A stretch of 16,228 nucleotides of DNA from Lachnospiraceae bacterium UBA4711 (GTDB taxonomy: Bacteria; Bacillota; Clostridia; Lachnospirales; Lachnospiraceae), in assembly GCA_002404515.1 (NCBI GenBank), contig DHJV01000135.1:11094-27321 (forward strand), given 5' to 3'. The notes under the pieces are model-generated. The model saw only the letters and a list, made by a program, of their open reading frames with translations. It was not told where the DNA came from and made no database searches. Shown piece by piece: positions 1 to 7,850 of the stretch (position 1 is the stretch's first letter; each line of letters opens with the position of its first letter). The translations under genes and the position numbers were made by a program.

Positions 1-186
1 ACCATGTTTACAGTGCGGATCACGACAGCGCTGATCCAGCCGATGGGCGATAAGCGGTATGTGGATGGGACAACAGCTCTGGCAAATGGAATCGGCATGC
101 TGATGCAGGCACTGGCAAGTGCACTTGTTTTATTTATCATAACCCTCGCAATCATGTCGGGGGCAACGAACGGAAGTGGAGGGTAG
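1..186 (+). CDS. spoIIIAE: SpoIIIAE, stage III sporulation protein AE (3' end only)
   Basis: Only the last 61 codons are in the window; the reading frame is open from base 1, so the gene starts upstream. SpoIIIAE is a polytopic mother-cell membrane protein of the SpoIIIA-SpoIIQ channel that connects mother cell and forespore after engulfment. The visible part has the family's conserved C-terminal stretch, including IQPMGDKRYVD, followed by one strongly hydrophobic segment (about residues ALASALVLFIITLAIM of the visible part) and a short polar tail. The stop is 2 bp before spoIIIAF, as expected inside the spoIIIA operon. The call rests on this tail plus three recognisable downstream spoIIIA genes in the standard order. 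The ATG at base 4 is an internal methionine, not a start. Confidence 0.85.
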   Translation, partial: TMFTVRITTALIQPMGDKRYVDGTTALANGIGMLMQALASALVLFIITLAIMSGATNGSGG

Positions 187-188
187 CT

Positions 189-659
189 ATGCTTTTTGGA
201 TGGATGAAAAGTCTGATCTTTTATCTGTTACTTGCAACGATCGTGACGCATATGGCACCGTCCAATCAATATAAACAATATATCCGATATTTTATCGGAC
301 TGGTTGTGATCGTGCTGCTCGCAAGTCCACTCAAATTCCTGTTTGAATTTGGAAGCGGAGATCTGCAGGAGCTGTTGCAGCAGATCGAGCATGTGGAAGA
401 TCAGGAGTCTGTCGCAGGTGTCGGCGGAAGCATTACCGATTACTATGGTATGGGAGTCCGGGAGGGCATCAAAAAAGAGCTTGGCAGTTATCCGGTGGAG
501 GATGTTGCAATCATTACAGATACCGATGGAGCGTTGTTACAATGTACGATTTATATAAACGAAGCAAAGGCAACAGCAGAGATGGAAAAAGAAATAAAAA
601 AATACATTTCGGATGTCTATAATCTGGAGGATGCTCGTATATATGTAGTAAGACGGTGA
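189..659 (+). CDS. spoIIIAF: SpoIIIAF, stage III sporulation protein AF
   Basis: This 156-residue protein belongs to the SpoIIIA channel complex. Two hydrophobic segments lie at about residues 7-22 and 33-52, followed by a soluble domain (about 55-156). In the family this soluble part sits between the two spore membranes and has a ring-building fold; here the C-terminal half has the alternating pattern VAIITDTDGALLQCTIYIN then a helix and a final strand ARIYVVRR, which fits. The start follows GGAGGG, which overlaps the end of spoIIIAE. The gene ends 4 bp before spoIIIAG. At 156 residues it is shorter than the roughly 200-residue B. subtilis protein, mainly in the soluble region. In B. subtilis the operon is made in the mother cell under sigma-E; its promoter would be upstream of this window. 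Confidence 0.88.
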   Translation: MLFGWMKSLIFYLLLATIVTHMAPSNQYKQYIRYFIGLVVIVLLASPLKFLFEFGSGDLQELLQQIEHVEDQESVAGVGGSITDYYGMGVREGIKKELGSYPVEDVAIITDTDGALLQCTIYINEAKATAEMEKEIKKYISDVYNLEDARIYVVRR

Positions 660-663
660 GAAT

Positions 664-1059
664 ATGGAGTGGAAATTTAAGAAAAATGAAAAATGGAACA
701 AGGTAATTCTGGTTGTGTTGTGCGGGATTTTGCTGCTTGTGATCGTGATGCCACAGAAAACCGTGCAGACCGTGACGGGGCAGACAGGTTCTTCGTCCGA
801 TACAACTGCTTCGTATGAGGAACGGCTGCGGGCACTGCTTGCGGATACCTACGGTGCGGACATGGTGGATGTTTTGATCTATGCAGGGGATCGCACGCAG
901 ACATATTATGGTTCTGGAGGAACGCAGACGATCACGGGTGTGTTAATCACGATAAAAAAAGAAGCGGTCACAGGAACTACGATTGCGGATATTACCTTGG
1001 CGGTATGCGCGCTCTTTGATCTGCCGGCACATAAGGTGGCGGTTTTGGTAAAAAATTAG
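664..1059 (+). CDS. spoIIIAG: SpoIIIAG, unusually short stage III sporulation protein AG
   Basis: This 131-residue protein has a short basic N-terminus, one membrane segment (about 13-30), a Ser/Thr/Gly linker (about 38-50) and a soluble ring-building domain (51-131). The first helix and strand are YEERLRALLADTYGADMVDVLIYA; the end GVLITIKKEAV...LFDLPAHKVAVLVK matches the family's GVLVVAEGA...LLDVPAHRVSVL pattern. SpoIIIAG forms a large ring in the space between mother cell and forespore as part of the feeding-tube channel. B. subtilis SpoIIIAG is about 229 residues and carries a long beta insertion between the two halves of the fold. Here only about 17 residues (GDRTQTYYGSGGTQTIT, 75-91) separate them, so that insertion seems to be missing. 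The frame is intact, so this is a shortened gene and not a frameshift. Confidence 0.87.
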   Translation: MEWKFKKNEKWNKVILVVLCGILLLVIVMPQKTVQTVTGQTGSSSDTTASYEERLRALLADTYGADMVDVLIYAGDRTQTYYGSGGTQTITGVLITIKKEAVTGTTIADITLAVCALFDLPAHKVAVLVKN

Positions 1060-1069
1060 GGAGGTTTTT

Positions 1070-1705
1070 ATGAAGAAAAAAACCATGAAACGAAACCAGA
1101 TTATTATCGGGGCACTCACAGTGCTGCTTGGCGTGGCAGGCTACATAAATTTCTCCGGCAATAAACTGGATCTGGCGCCGGGAGAGCTGGAACCGACCGA
1201 ATCCGCCTTTGCGGAGGAACAGACGGTGACAGATGCAAAGCCAGCGGAGATCGTATCCGGGGAGCTGACAGTTTCAGATCTGTCAGAGGATGAGTATATC
1301 GAGCTGAATTCGGATGAAGAAAAAATCGGGGAAGCGGTGCTGACCTCGGCGAATGCAGCAAATAATTTCGTGTCGATCAAATTAAACCGTGAGCAGAGCC
1401 GCAGCCAGAACAAGGAGACATTGCTTGAGATCATCAACGGGGATGGTATGGATGCACAGGCAGTACAGGCAGCCACGGATGCGTATGTGAAGCTGACTGA
1501 GGATGCGGAGAAAGAACAGGAAGCAGAGTCGATCCTTGCGGCAAAGGGCTTTGGAGAAGCAATCGTGTCGATTGGCGATTCGGGGGTTGATGTGATCTTA
1601 AACTGTACCGACCTGCCGGATGAGAAACGGGCACAGGTCGAGGATGTCGTGACAAGAAAGACCGGATGTACGGTGGATGCCATTGTTATTACGCTGGCAC
1701 AGTAG
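1070..1705 (+). CDS. spoIIIAH: SpoIIIAH, stage III sporulation protein AH
   Basis: The 211 residues match the usual family length (218 in B. subtilis). A basic N-terminus is followed by one membrane anchor (about 9-28), a long acidic linker (about 35-130) and a C-terminal YscJ/FliF-like ring-building domain (about 140-211), with AESILAAKGFGEAIVSI and a last strand CTVDAIVITLA. SpoIIIAH is the mother-cell partner that binds forespore SpoIIQ across the intermembrane space. The start follows a good GGGAGG ribosome site 10 bp after spoIIIAG. It is the last gene of the operon: a strong intrinsic terminator begins 21 bp after its stop codon. Confidence 0.92.
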   Translation: MKKKTMKRNQIIIGALTVLLGVAGYINFSGNKLDLAPGELEPTESAFAEEQTVTDAKPAEIVSGELTVSDLSEDEYIELNSDEEKIGEAVLTSANAANNFVSIKLNREQSRSQNKETLLEIINGDGMDAQAVQAATDAYVKLTEDAEKEQEAESILAAKGFGEAIVSIGDSGVDVILNCTDLPDEKRAQVEDVVTRKTGCTVDAIVITLAQ

Positions 1706-1726
1706 TAAAAATGTAGAAATCAGCAG

Positions 1727-1754
1727 AAAGCCTTGCACAGTTGCAAGGCTTTTT
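1727..1754 (+). terminator. Intrinsic terminator of the spoIIIA operon
   Basis: A 9-bp perfect stem (1729-1737 with 1742-1750, AGCCTTGCA/TGCAAGGCT) around a 4-nt CAGT loop is extended by two A-T pairs and followed by a T run (1750-1754). It separates the sigma-E type spoIIIA operon from the housekeeping unit downstream. Confidence 0.9.
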
Positions 1755-1756
1755 AG

Positions 1757-1785
1757 TTGCATAATATGCATAAATTGGGTATAAT
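1757..1785 (+). promoter_or_regulatory. Sigma-A promoter for the yqhY-nusB-...-recN unit
   Basis: TTGCAT (1757-1762) and a perfect TATAAT (1780-1785) are 17 bp apart. The -35 starts directly after the terminator T run, and the asp23-like start codon lies 54 bp past the -10. The region between holds an AAGGAGG ribosome site (1827-1833). No other equally good promoter is visible before recN, so this is probably the main promoter of the ten-gene run. Confidence 0.8.
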
Positions 1786-1838
1786 ATTTTACATATGCAA
1801 TGAAATAAAATCAGGAAGGATAAGATAAGGAGGCAATT

Positions 1839-2201
1839 ATGAGTGATATGATAAATGAAGAAGAAAAAATCGGTAAAATCAGTATAGCAGACGGCGTGGT
1901 GGCATCCATCGCGGGGATTGCAGCCATCGAGGTAGAGGGCGTTTCCAAGCTGACTGGAAATATCTCAAAAGAGCTTGTTGCAAAGCTTGGTAAGAAGAAT
2001 CTTGCCAACGGTGTAAAGGTAGAGATCACAGACGGCAATGTAGTCGTAGACGTTTCACTGGAAGTCGAATATGGTACAAGCATCAAGAAGGTATCCGAGG
2101 GCGTGCAGGAGAAGGTAAAGCAGGCAATCGAGAATATGACCGGACTGCATGTCCGCGTGGTAAATGTTGTCGTATCCGGCATCAAGATGAATAAAGAGTA
2201 A
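1839..2201 (+). CDS. yqhY: Asp23/Gls24 (DUF322) family protein, YqhY-like
   Basis: A 120-residue soluble protein of the Asp23/Gls24 family. The typical N-terminal pattern is seen: GKISIADGVVASIAGIAAIEVEGV (residues about 10-33), then a strand-rich core with VKVEITDGNVVVDVSLEVEYG and a C-terminal VRVVNVVVSGI. No membrane segment or signal peptide is visible. In B. subtilis the homologue yqhY lies just upstream of nusB after accB-accC, and has been linked to control of acetyl-CoA carboxylase; accBC are not present here. The start is fixed by an AAGGAGG ribosome site with 5-nt spacing. It is the first gene after the sigma-A promoter. The family call is firm; the precise role in this organism is not known. 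Confidence 0.9.
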   Translation: MSDMINEEEKIGKISIADGVVASIAGIAAIEVEGVSKLTGNISKELVAKLGKKNLANGVKVEITDGNVVVDVSLEVEYGTSIKKVSEGVQEKVKQAIENMTGLHVRVVNVVVSGIKMNKE

Positions 2202-2212
2202 GGCGGTTTATT

Positions 2213-2659
2213 ATGACAAGACGAAGCATACGAGAAAATATTTTTCTGATCGTATTTAAGGCAGAATTCAACAATCAGGAAGAGATGGAAGAACAGATCC
2301 GTTATTCGATCAGCAAGATCGAAGAACCGGAGGAAGATCCGGAGGATGTTGCGATAACAGAAACGGGAAAGGTAAAAGAGGAGGATCTTGCCTACATTGC
2401 AGACAAGTCCCACAAGGTTCTTTCCATGCTTCCGGCACTTGATGAGAAGATCAGCGAGATCTCCGATGGCTGGCAGATCGGCAGACTGGGCAAGCCGGAG
2501 CTTGCGATTCTGCGTCTGGCACTCTACGAGATGCTCTATGATGAGGAAGTTCCATTCCGCGTAGCGATCAATGAGGCGGTAGAGCTGGCAAAGAAATACT
2601 GTAACCCGGATGCAAGTGGGTTTATCAATGCAGTATTGGCAAAGGTTGAGGAACCATGA
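2213..2659 (+). CDS. nusB: NusB, transcription antitermination factor
   Basis: At 148 residues this is the usual length for NusB, an all-helical RNA-binding protein that with NusE (S10) binds boxA RNA and keeps RNA polymerase reading through rRNA operons. Family marks are the N-terminal TRRSIRENIFLIVFKAEF and the C-terminal LAILRLALYEMLYDEEVPFRVAINEAVELAKKYC, which ends in the usual SGFINAVLAKV. The middle has an acidic stretch (EEPEEDPEDVA, about 43-53), longer than in B. subtilis. A GGCGG sequence precedes the start. The stop overlaps the xseA start by 4 bp (ATGA), suggesting translational coupling. Confidence 0.93.
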   Translation: MTRRSIRENIFLIVFKAEFNNQEEMEEQIRYSISKIEEPEEDPEDVAITETGKVKEEDLAYIADKSHKVLSMLPALDEKISEISDGWQIGRLGKPELAILRLALYEMLYDEEVPFRVAINEAVELAKKYCNPDASGFINAVLAKVEEP

Positions 2660-3996
2660 GAGTAGAAAATGGAAAGAAAGTATTTTCTGTCCGGGAAGTC
2701 AATTCGTATATTGGCAATATAATAAAAAATGATTATCTGTTAAAAAACATCTGTTTTGAGGGTGAGGTGTCAAGCTTCAGCAAAGGTCCGACCGGGCATC
2801 TGTATATCACGCTCAAGGATTGTACGGCACCGGGCGATCTGCCGGAAGGTGCACCGTATAACGGAATCCTGCGTGTAAATGTATGGAAAAGTGTTGCGGC
2901 AAAGCTCAATCTGACGACGGTGAAGCAGGGCGATATCCTGATTGTGAAGGGAAGCTGTTCCACCTATGATGCAAAAAGCGAGTACAGCGTGAATGCTGTG
3001 TCTGTACAGCGGCGCGAAGAACGCGGCTGGCATGGAGAAGCTTATGCAGAGCTGAAACGCAGACTGGGACAGGAGGGTATCTTTGACACGGCAATCAAAA
3101 AGCCGATTCCGAAATATCCACGGGCAGTTGGCGTCGTGATTTCCATAGGCACGAATGCGTATAAGGATATCATGAGTGTTTCACACCGGCGGAATCCCTA
3201 TGTGCAGATGATTGTCTGTGATGCGCGGGCGCAAGGTGAGAATGCGCGCGAACTGATCGTACAGGGTATCCGCAGACTTGACAGAATGGGCGTGGATACG
3301 ATCATTATTGGACGAGGCGGTGGATCAAGGGAAGATCTGGAAGTCTTTGACGATGAGGCAGTTGTCCGTGCAATCTACGAAGCGAAGACGCCGATCATAT
3401 CCGGAACCGGACATGAGGGTGATACATCGCTGGCGGATGATGCGGCAGATCTGCGTGTGGAGACACCGACGGCGGCAGCAACGGCAGCGGTGCCGTTGAT
3501 CGACGATATTTTACGGACAATCGAGCTTCAACTGCGGGCGATGAATCATCACGTGGCAAATAAAAAACAGAATTATCAGACGCGTCTGGATTCCTGCGAG
3601 CGGGAACTGCGGCTTCGGATGCAGGGGCGTCTGCAGGAGAAAGAGACAAAGCTGCAGATGTATATGCAGCAGCTGGCGTCACTGAATCCGAGAGCAAAGC
3701 TCGAAAAACAGCAGGAAAAGCTGAAGCAAAGCAGAGAACGTCTTGCAAACCGGATGCAGCTTCGGTACAGAGAATATGAACATCAACTGCATCTGCTGTT
3801 AACAAGACTGCATGGCAATGCACCGACAGCCAAGCTGGTCGGTGGATTTGGATATCTTGAATCCCAGGGAAAGCCTGTGATGTCAGCGGGACAGATGCAG
3901 GCAGGTGATCCGCTTCATGTTACCCTGCATGACGGCAGGATTCATGCGACGGTCGTTTCTGTGAAAACAGATACAAATGGTGTACAAGGAGAATAA
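2656..3996 (+). CDS. xseA: XseA, exodeoxyribonuclease VII large subunit
   Basis: A 446-residue protein matching the full family length. Exonuclease VII degrades single-stranded DNA from both ends to short oligonucleotides and acts with several copies of XseB. The N-terminal OB fold (about 1-105) starts with VFSVREVNSYIGNIIKND. The catalytic domain carries GRGGGSREDLEVF (219-231), GTGHEGDTSLADDAADLR (250-267) and ETPTAAA (269-275), the conserved motifs of the large subunit. A long charged coiled coil (about 285-380) follows, then a short C-terminal domain with GFGYLESQGKPV. It overlaps nusB by 4 bp and is followed 6 bp later by xseB. In many clostridia folD sits between nusB and xseA; it is absent here. 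Confidence 0.95.
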   Translation: MRVENGKKVFSVREVNSYIGNIIKNDYLLKNICFEGEVSSFSKGPTGHLYITLKDCTAPGDLPEGAPYNGILRVNVWKSVAAKLNLTTVKQGDILIVKGSCSTYDAKSEYSVNAVSVQRREERGWHGEAYAELKRRLGQEGIFDTAIKKPIPKYPRAVGVVISIGTNAYKDIMSVSHRRNPYVQMIVCDARAQGENARELIVQGIRRLDRMGVDTIIIGRGGGSREDLEVFDDEAVVRAIYEAKTPIISGTGHEGDTSLADDAADLRVETPTAAATAAVPLIDDILRTIELQLRAMNHHVANKKQNYQTRLDSCERELRLRMQGRLQEKETKLQMYMQQLASLNPRAKLEKQQEKLKQSRERLANRMQLRYREYEHQLHLLLTRLHGNAPTAKLVGGFGYLESQGKPVMSAGQMQAGDPLHVTLHDGRIHATVVSVKTDTNGVQGE

Positions 3997-4002
3997 AACA
4001 AC

Positions 4003-4200
4003 ATGGCAGAGAAAAAGAAGGAATTAAACATAGAGGAAGCGTTTGCCAGACTGGAAGAGATCAACAAGCTTCTGGAAAATCCGGATACAAATCTGAAGGA
4101 CTCCATGACATTATATGCAGAGGGCGTGGAGCTTGCAAATGCCTGCAAGGAAGAACTCGCAGGCGTGGAAAAGGAGATAAAGATATTAGATGAAGTATGA
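4003..4200 (+). CDS. xseB: XseB, exodeoxyribonuclease VII small subunit
   Basis: A 65-residue helical protein that wraps the coiled coil of XseA and regulates ExoVII. The pattern NIEEAFARLEEINKLLENPDTNLKDSMTLYAEGVEL is typical, with the EEAxxRLEEI and LEnPdtnLkdSmxLYxeGxeL signatures. It starts 6 bp after xseA, with an AAGGAG ribosome site inside the end of xseA. Its own end carries the AAGGAG (4171-4176) that serves ispA, and its last 11 bp overlap the ispA start. Length and motifs are standard for the family. Confidence 0.94.
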   Translation: MAEKKKELNIEEAFARLEEINKLLENPDTNLKDSMTLYAEGVELANACKEELAGVEKEIKILDEV

Positions 4201-5077
4201 TGCCAAGGCAATTGAAGAGATGATAGAAGCATATCTGCCGGAGGAGACCGGACATCAGAAGACTGTGCTGGCTGCGATGAATTATGCAATTAAGGCAGGC
4301 GGCAAACGACTGCGTCCGATGATGCTCCGTCTGTGTTATGAAATGTTTGCAAAGGAGCCGCAGGAGACACTTGTGCGTCCATTTATGGCGGCAATGGAGA
4401 TGATCCATACATATTCCCTTGTACATGATGATCTTCCTGCGATGGACAATGATGCGCTGCGCCGGGGACTTCCGACGGTACATGTCAAGTTTGGTGAGGA
4501 TATGGCAATCTTAGCCGGAGATGCACTGCTCAATTTTGCATTTGAGACGGCGTGTCAGGGATTCGCAGTGAAGCCGGGCGATGCCAATGTGGAGAAGGCA
4601 TTTGCGGTGCTTGCAAAAAAGGCTGGTATTTATGGCATGGTCGGCGGACAGGTGCTCGATGTGGAGCGTGCCGGACTGCCGATGGATGAAGACCAGCTTG
4701 CGTTTATCTATGAGAATAAGACAGGCGCACTGATCGCGGCGGCATGTATGTGTGGCGCGTATCTTGCTGGTGCGGAGGACGCGGTTGTTGCACAGTTAGA
4801 GGAGGCTGCGTATGCAGTCGGGTTTGCTTTTCAGGTACAGGATGATATCTTAGATCTGGTCGGGGACGAGCAGCTGCTTGGCAAACCATTACATTCAGAT
4901 GATAAAAACCATAAGGTGACCTATGTGACATTGCACGGAATAGATGCTGCAAAGCAGTACGTGGAAGAAATGTCCGAGAAGGCAATCCGTATATTGGAGA
5001 ATATAAAAGCGTGGGATGAGGGGGCAAAAGCGGATATGATCGCGCTTGTCAAAAGCTTGATCAACCGGGACCATTAA
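4190..5077 (+). CDS. ispA: IspA-type polyprenyl (farnesyl/geranylgeranyl) diphosphate synthase
   Basis: A 295-residue trans-prenyltransferase that condenses isopentenyl diphosphate with allylic diphosphates to give farnesyl or geranylgeranyl diphosphate for quinone or cell-wall lipid carrier synthesis. The first Asp-rich motif is DDLPAMD (80-86) and the second DDILD (218-222), both Mg2+-diphosphate binding. KAGGKRLRP (35-43) near the N-terminus and KTGALIAAA (177-185) are further family signatures. The DDLPAMD form with two extra residues is typical of bacterial farnesyl diphosphate synthases. The SARM is followed by GDEQLLGKPLHSDDKNHKVTYV, a variant of the usual GKpxgsDxxnnKxTYp. The start overlaps xseB by 11 bp, with AAGGAG 13 nt upstream. 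Exact product chain length cannot be read with certainty. Confidence 0.93.
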   Translation: MKYDAKAIEEMIEAYLPEETGHQKTVLAAMNYAIKAGGKRLRPMMLRLCYEMFAKEPQETLVRPFMAAMEMIHTYSLVHDDLPAMDNDALRRGLPTVHVKFGEDMAILAGDALLNFAFETACQGFAVKPGDANVEKAFAVLAKKAGIYGMVGGQVLDVERAGLPMDEDQLAFIYENKTGALIAAACMCGAYLAGAEDAVVAQLEEAAYAVGFAFQVQDDILDLVGDEQLLGKPLHSDDKNHKVTYVTLHGIDAAKQYVEEMSEKAIRILENIKAWDEGAKADMIALVKSLINRDH

Positions 5078-5120
5078 CCTGATCGCATAAGCATATTTAT
5101 GACAGGTAAAGGCAATGCAT

Positions 5121-6992
5121 ATGTTAGAGAAGATAACAAAAGAAAACGATATTAAGCAGATAGATAAACAGGATTATCCGGCACTGGCAGCGGAGATCCG
5201 GGACTTTTTGATTGAGAAGGTGAGTGTACACGGCGGGCATCTGGCGTCTAATCTTGGTACGGTGGAGCTTACGATGGCACTGCATGCAGTGATGAATTTC
5301 CCGGAAGATAAGCTGATCTTTGATGTCGGACATCAATCCTATACGCATAAGATCCTGACCGGAAGAAAGGATGCGTTTGATACGCTGCGGCAGTATGATG
5401 GTTTAAGCGGATTCCCGAAACGTAATGAGAGTCCGTGCGATGCGTTTGATACCGGACACAGCTCGACCGGTATCTCGGCGGCGATGGGGTATTCGATTGC
5501 CAGAGATCTGCGAGGCGGCGATGAGAAGGTCGCTGTTGTGATCGGTGACGGCTCGCTGACCGGTGGTATGGCGTATGAAGCGTTAAATGGACTTGCGCAG
5601 TTGAAAACCGGATGTGTCGTTGTCATCAACGACAACAATATGTCAATCGGGAAAAACGTTGGCGGTCTGTCCAAGTATCTGAATGAGATTCGGCTTGGAA
5701 ATGCATATAATGAATTAAAAACCGGCGTGGAGAGCAGCCTGATGGGGTCTAAGACCGGAAAGAAGATTGCGAAGGTACTGAAGCGGTCAAAGGACAATAT
5801 CAAACAGTTTTTTGTACCGGGCATGTTTTTTGAGGAGCTTGGAATCACGTATGTCGGACCGATTGACGGACATGATATCAATCAGATGATCACGGCGTTC
5901 CAGCATGCATTCCGGCTGGATAAACCGATCATTATCCATGTGAAGACAAAAAAGGGAAAAGGCTATGGCTATGCGGAGCGGCATCCGGATTATTTTCATG
6001 GGATTGCGCCGTTTGACCGGGTATCCGGCAAGGTGCTTGCCGCGAAAAAGACAAGCTGTTACACTGATGTTTTTGCGAAGAAGATGGTGAAGCTTGGAGA
6101 GGCACATGAGGATGTCGTAGCGATTACGGCTGCGATGGCGCAGGGAACCGGACTGGTACGATTTGAAGAGGCGTACCCGAAACGGTTTTTCGATGTGGGA
6201 ATTGCAGAACAGCATGCGGTGACATTTGCCGCAGGTATGGCAGCCGCAGGTATGGTGCCCGTGGTGGCAATCTATTCTTCATTTCTGCAGCGTTCGTATG
6301 ACCAGATTCTGCATGATGTGTGCTTACAGAAGCTGCATGTGATTTTTGCAATTGATCGTGCCGGACTGGTCGGACAGGATGGAGAGACGCATCAGGGCAT
6401 TTATGATCTGGCGTATCTGTCACATATGCCGCATATGACCGTGCTGGCTCCAAAGAACCGGTATGAGTTAGAGGCAATGCTTGACTATGCCTATTCGTAT
6501 GACGGACCTATCGCAATCCGGTATCCAAGAGGCAGTGCCTATAAGGGGCATGCGGATATCCAGACACCGATCGTCTATGGAAAGAGTGAAGTGATACAGG
6601 AAGCATCTGGCGTGGCGGTGTTCTCCTGTGGACATATGATGGAGGAAGCAGACCGCCTTGTGGAACGGTTAGAGGCGGAGCAGATTCCTGTGACACTGGT
6701 CAATGTGCGGTTCCAGTCGATGCTCGATACGGAGCTTCTGAACCGGTTGATGAAGACGCACACGGTCTTTGTAACATTGGAGGATACGATCGTGCAGGGT
6801 GGATATGGCGAGAAACTGCATGCGTATCTGGCAGAGAAAAACAGCCCGGAGCAGTATTCATTTATCAGCGGGGCGATTCCGCTTGCGAGTGTGCCACAGG
6901 GCACAATCCCGGAGCTGAGACACCATATGCAGATCGATGCAGAGGGACTGGCAGAAAAGATTGTACCGTGTTATAAGAAGCATTTGAATTAG
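5121..6992 (+). CDS. dxs: Dxs, 1-deoxy-D-xylulose-5-phosphate synthase
   Basis: Dxs makes DXP from pyruvate and glyceraldehyde 3-phosphate with thiamine diphosphate, the first step of the non-mevalonate isoprenoid pathway, so it feeds the neighbouring ispA. The protein is 623 residues. Visible motifs are GGHLASNLGTVELTMALH (38-55), FDVGHQSYTHKILTGR (67-82), the ThDP/Mg site GDGSLTGGMAYEALN (142-156) with DNNMSIGKNVGG after it, the linker IDGHD, and DVGIAEQHAVTFAAGMA around catalytic Glu363. Two ATGs lie in frame at 5115 and 5121. I chose 5121 because the AAAGG at 5108-5112 is only 2 nt from the first but 8 nt from the second, and because the family usually begins close to LEKI. The first ATG would add two residues (MH). 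Confidence 0.95.
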   Translation: MLEKITKENDIKQIDKQDYPALAAEIRDFLIEKVSVHGGHLASNLGTVELTMALHAVMNFPEDKLIFDVGHQSYTHKILTGRKDAFDTLRQYDGLSGFPKRNESPCDAFDTGHSSTGISAAMGYSIARDLRGGDEKVAVVIGDGSLTGGMAYEALNGLAQLKTGCVVVINDNNMSIGKNVGGLSKYLNEIRLGNAYNELKTGVESSLMGSKTGKKIAKVLKRSKDNIKQFFVPGMFFEELGITYVGPIDGHDINQMITAFQHAFRLDKPIIIHVKTKKGKGYGYAERHPDYFHGIAPFDRVSGKVLAAKKTSCYTDVFAKKMVKLGEAHEDVVAITAAMAQGTGLVRFEEAYPKRFFDVGIAEQHAVTFAAGMAAAGMVPVVAIYSSFLQRSYDQILHDVCLQKLHVIFAIDRAGLVGQDGETHQGIYDLAYLSHMPHMTVLAPKNRYELEAMLDYAYSYDGPIAIRYPRGSAYKGHADIQTPIVYGKSEVIQEASGVAVFSCGHMMEEADRLVERLEAEQIPVTLVNVRFQSMLDTELLNRLMKTHTVFVTLEDTIVQGGYGEKLHAYLAEKNSPEQYSFISGAIPLASVPQGTIPELRHHMQIDAEGLAEKIVPCYKKHLN

Positions 6993-7010
6993 AGATATAG
7001 AGGAAAAACA

Positions 7011-7850
7011 ATGGAAAAGCAGAAGAAACAGCGGCTGGATGTGCTGCTTGTCGAGAAGGGACTGGCGCCGTCTCGGGAGAAAGCGAAAGCAATCATCATG
7101 GCGGGAATTGTATATGTAGATGGCAACAAAGAAGATAAAGCTGGAACGACATTTCCAGAGAACGCGGCAATCGAGGTAAAGGGGAAAACTCTGCCGTATG
7201 TAAGCCGCGGCGGTCTGAAGCTGGAAAAGGCAATGCAGAAATTTCCGATTAAATTGTCTGGTAAAGTCTGCATGGATGTTGGTTCTTCGACTGGCGGATT
7301 CACAGACTGTATGCTGCAGAATGGGGCAACAAAAGTCTACGCAATCGACGTCGGGCATGGACAGCTTGCGTGGAAGCTTCGCAATGACGAGCGTGTAGTC
7401 TGCATGGAAAAAACGAATATCCGTTATGTTGTGCCGGAGGATATCGATGAATTGGCAGCATTTTCTTCGATTGATGTGTCGTTTATCTCGCTGACAAAAG
7501 TTCTGCTTCCGGTGAAGAACCTTCTGACGGAGGATGGACAGGTGGTCTGTCTGATCAAGCCGCAGTTTGAAGCCGGACGGGAAAAGGTAGGAAAAAAGGG
7601 CGTTGTGCGTGACCGTGCCGTTCATGAAGAGGTGATCCGTATGGTGATGGACTATGCAGCCTCAATCGATTTTTATCCGCTGGCACTGGATTTTTCTCCG
7701 GTGAAAGGGCCGGAGGGAAATATTGAGTATTTATTATTCTTATCCAAGAATAAAAAGGATCTGGAAATCGTGGATGCTTCATCCATTGATATAAAAGCAG
7801 TTGTTACAGCTTCACATGATACGTTAGATAAGGAAACGGGCAATGAATAG
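7011..7850 (+). CDS. tlyA: TlyA-family rRNA (cytidine-2'-O)-methyltransferase (YqxC-like)
   Basis: A 279-residue protein with an N-terminal S4 RNA-binding domain (about 7-66, RLDVLLVEKGLAPSREKAKAII) and an FtsJ/RrmJ-like methyltransferase domain. The S-adenosylmethionine motif is DVGSSTGGFTD (89-99). DVSFISL (155-161), LIKPQFEAG (181-189) and KGPEGNIEYLLFL (232-244) are all characteristic of the TlyA/haemolysin A group. Members methylate 2'-O of cytidines in 16S and/or 23S rRNA; the haemolysin name is historical. It starts 18 bp after dxs behind AGAGG and overlaps nadK by 8 bp. The same position, next to dxs and argR, is held by yqxC in B. subtilis. Whether it modifies one or both rRNAs cannot be seen from sequence. 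Confidence 0.92.
   Translation: MEKQKKQRLDVLLVEKGLAPSREKAKAIIMAGIVYVDGNKEDKAGTTFPENAAIEVKGKTLPYVSRGGLKLEKAMQKFPIKLSGKVCMDVGSSTGGFTDCMLQNGATKVYAIDVGHGQLAWKLRNDERVVCMEKTNIRYVVPEDIDELAAFSSIDVSFISLTKVLLPVKNLLTEDGQVVCLIKPQFEAGREKVGKKGVVRDRAVHEEVIRMVMDYAASIDFYPLALDFSPVKGPEGNIEYLLFLSKNKKDLEIVDASSIDIKAVVTASHDTLDKETGNE

Noticed and set aside
5078..5120. Separate promoter for dxs
   Set aside because: The 43-bp gap after ispA has no credible -35/-10 pair; dxs is more simply part of the upstream unit.
6858..7625. 255-codon open frame on the minus strand across dxs and tlyA
   Set aside because: It spans two confident genes in antisense with no recognisable motif; it looks like a codon-use shadow.
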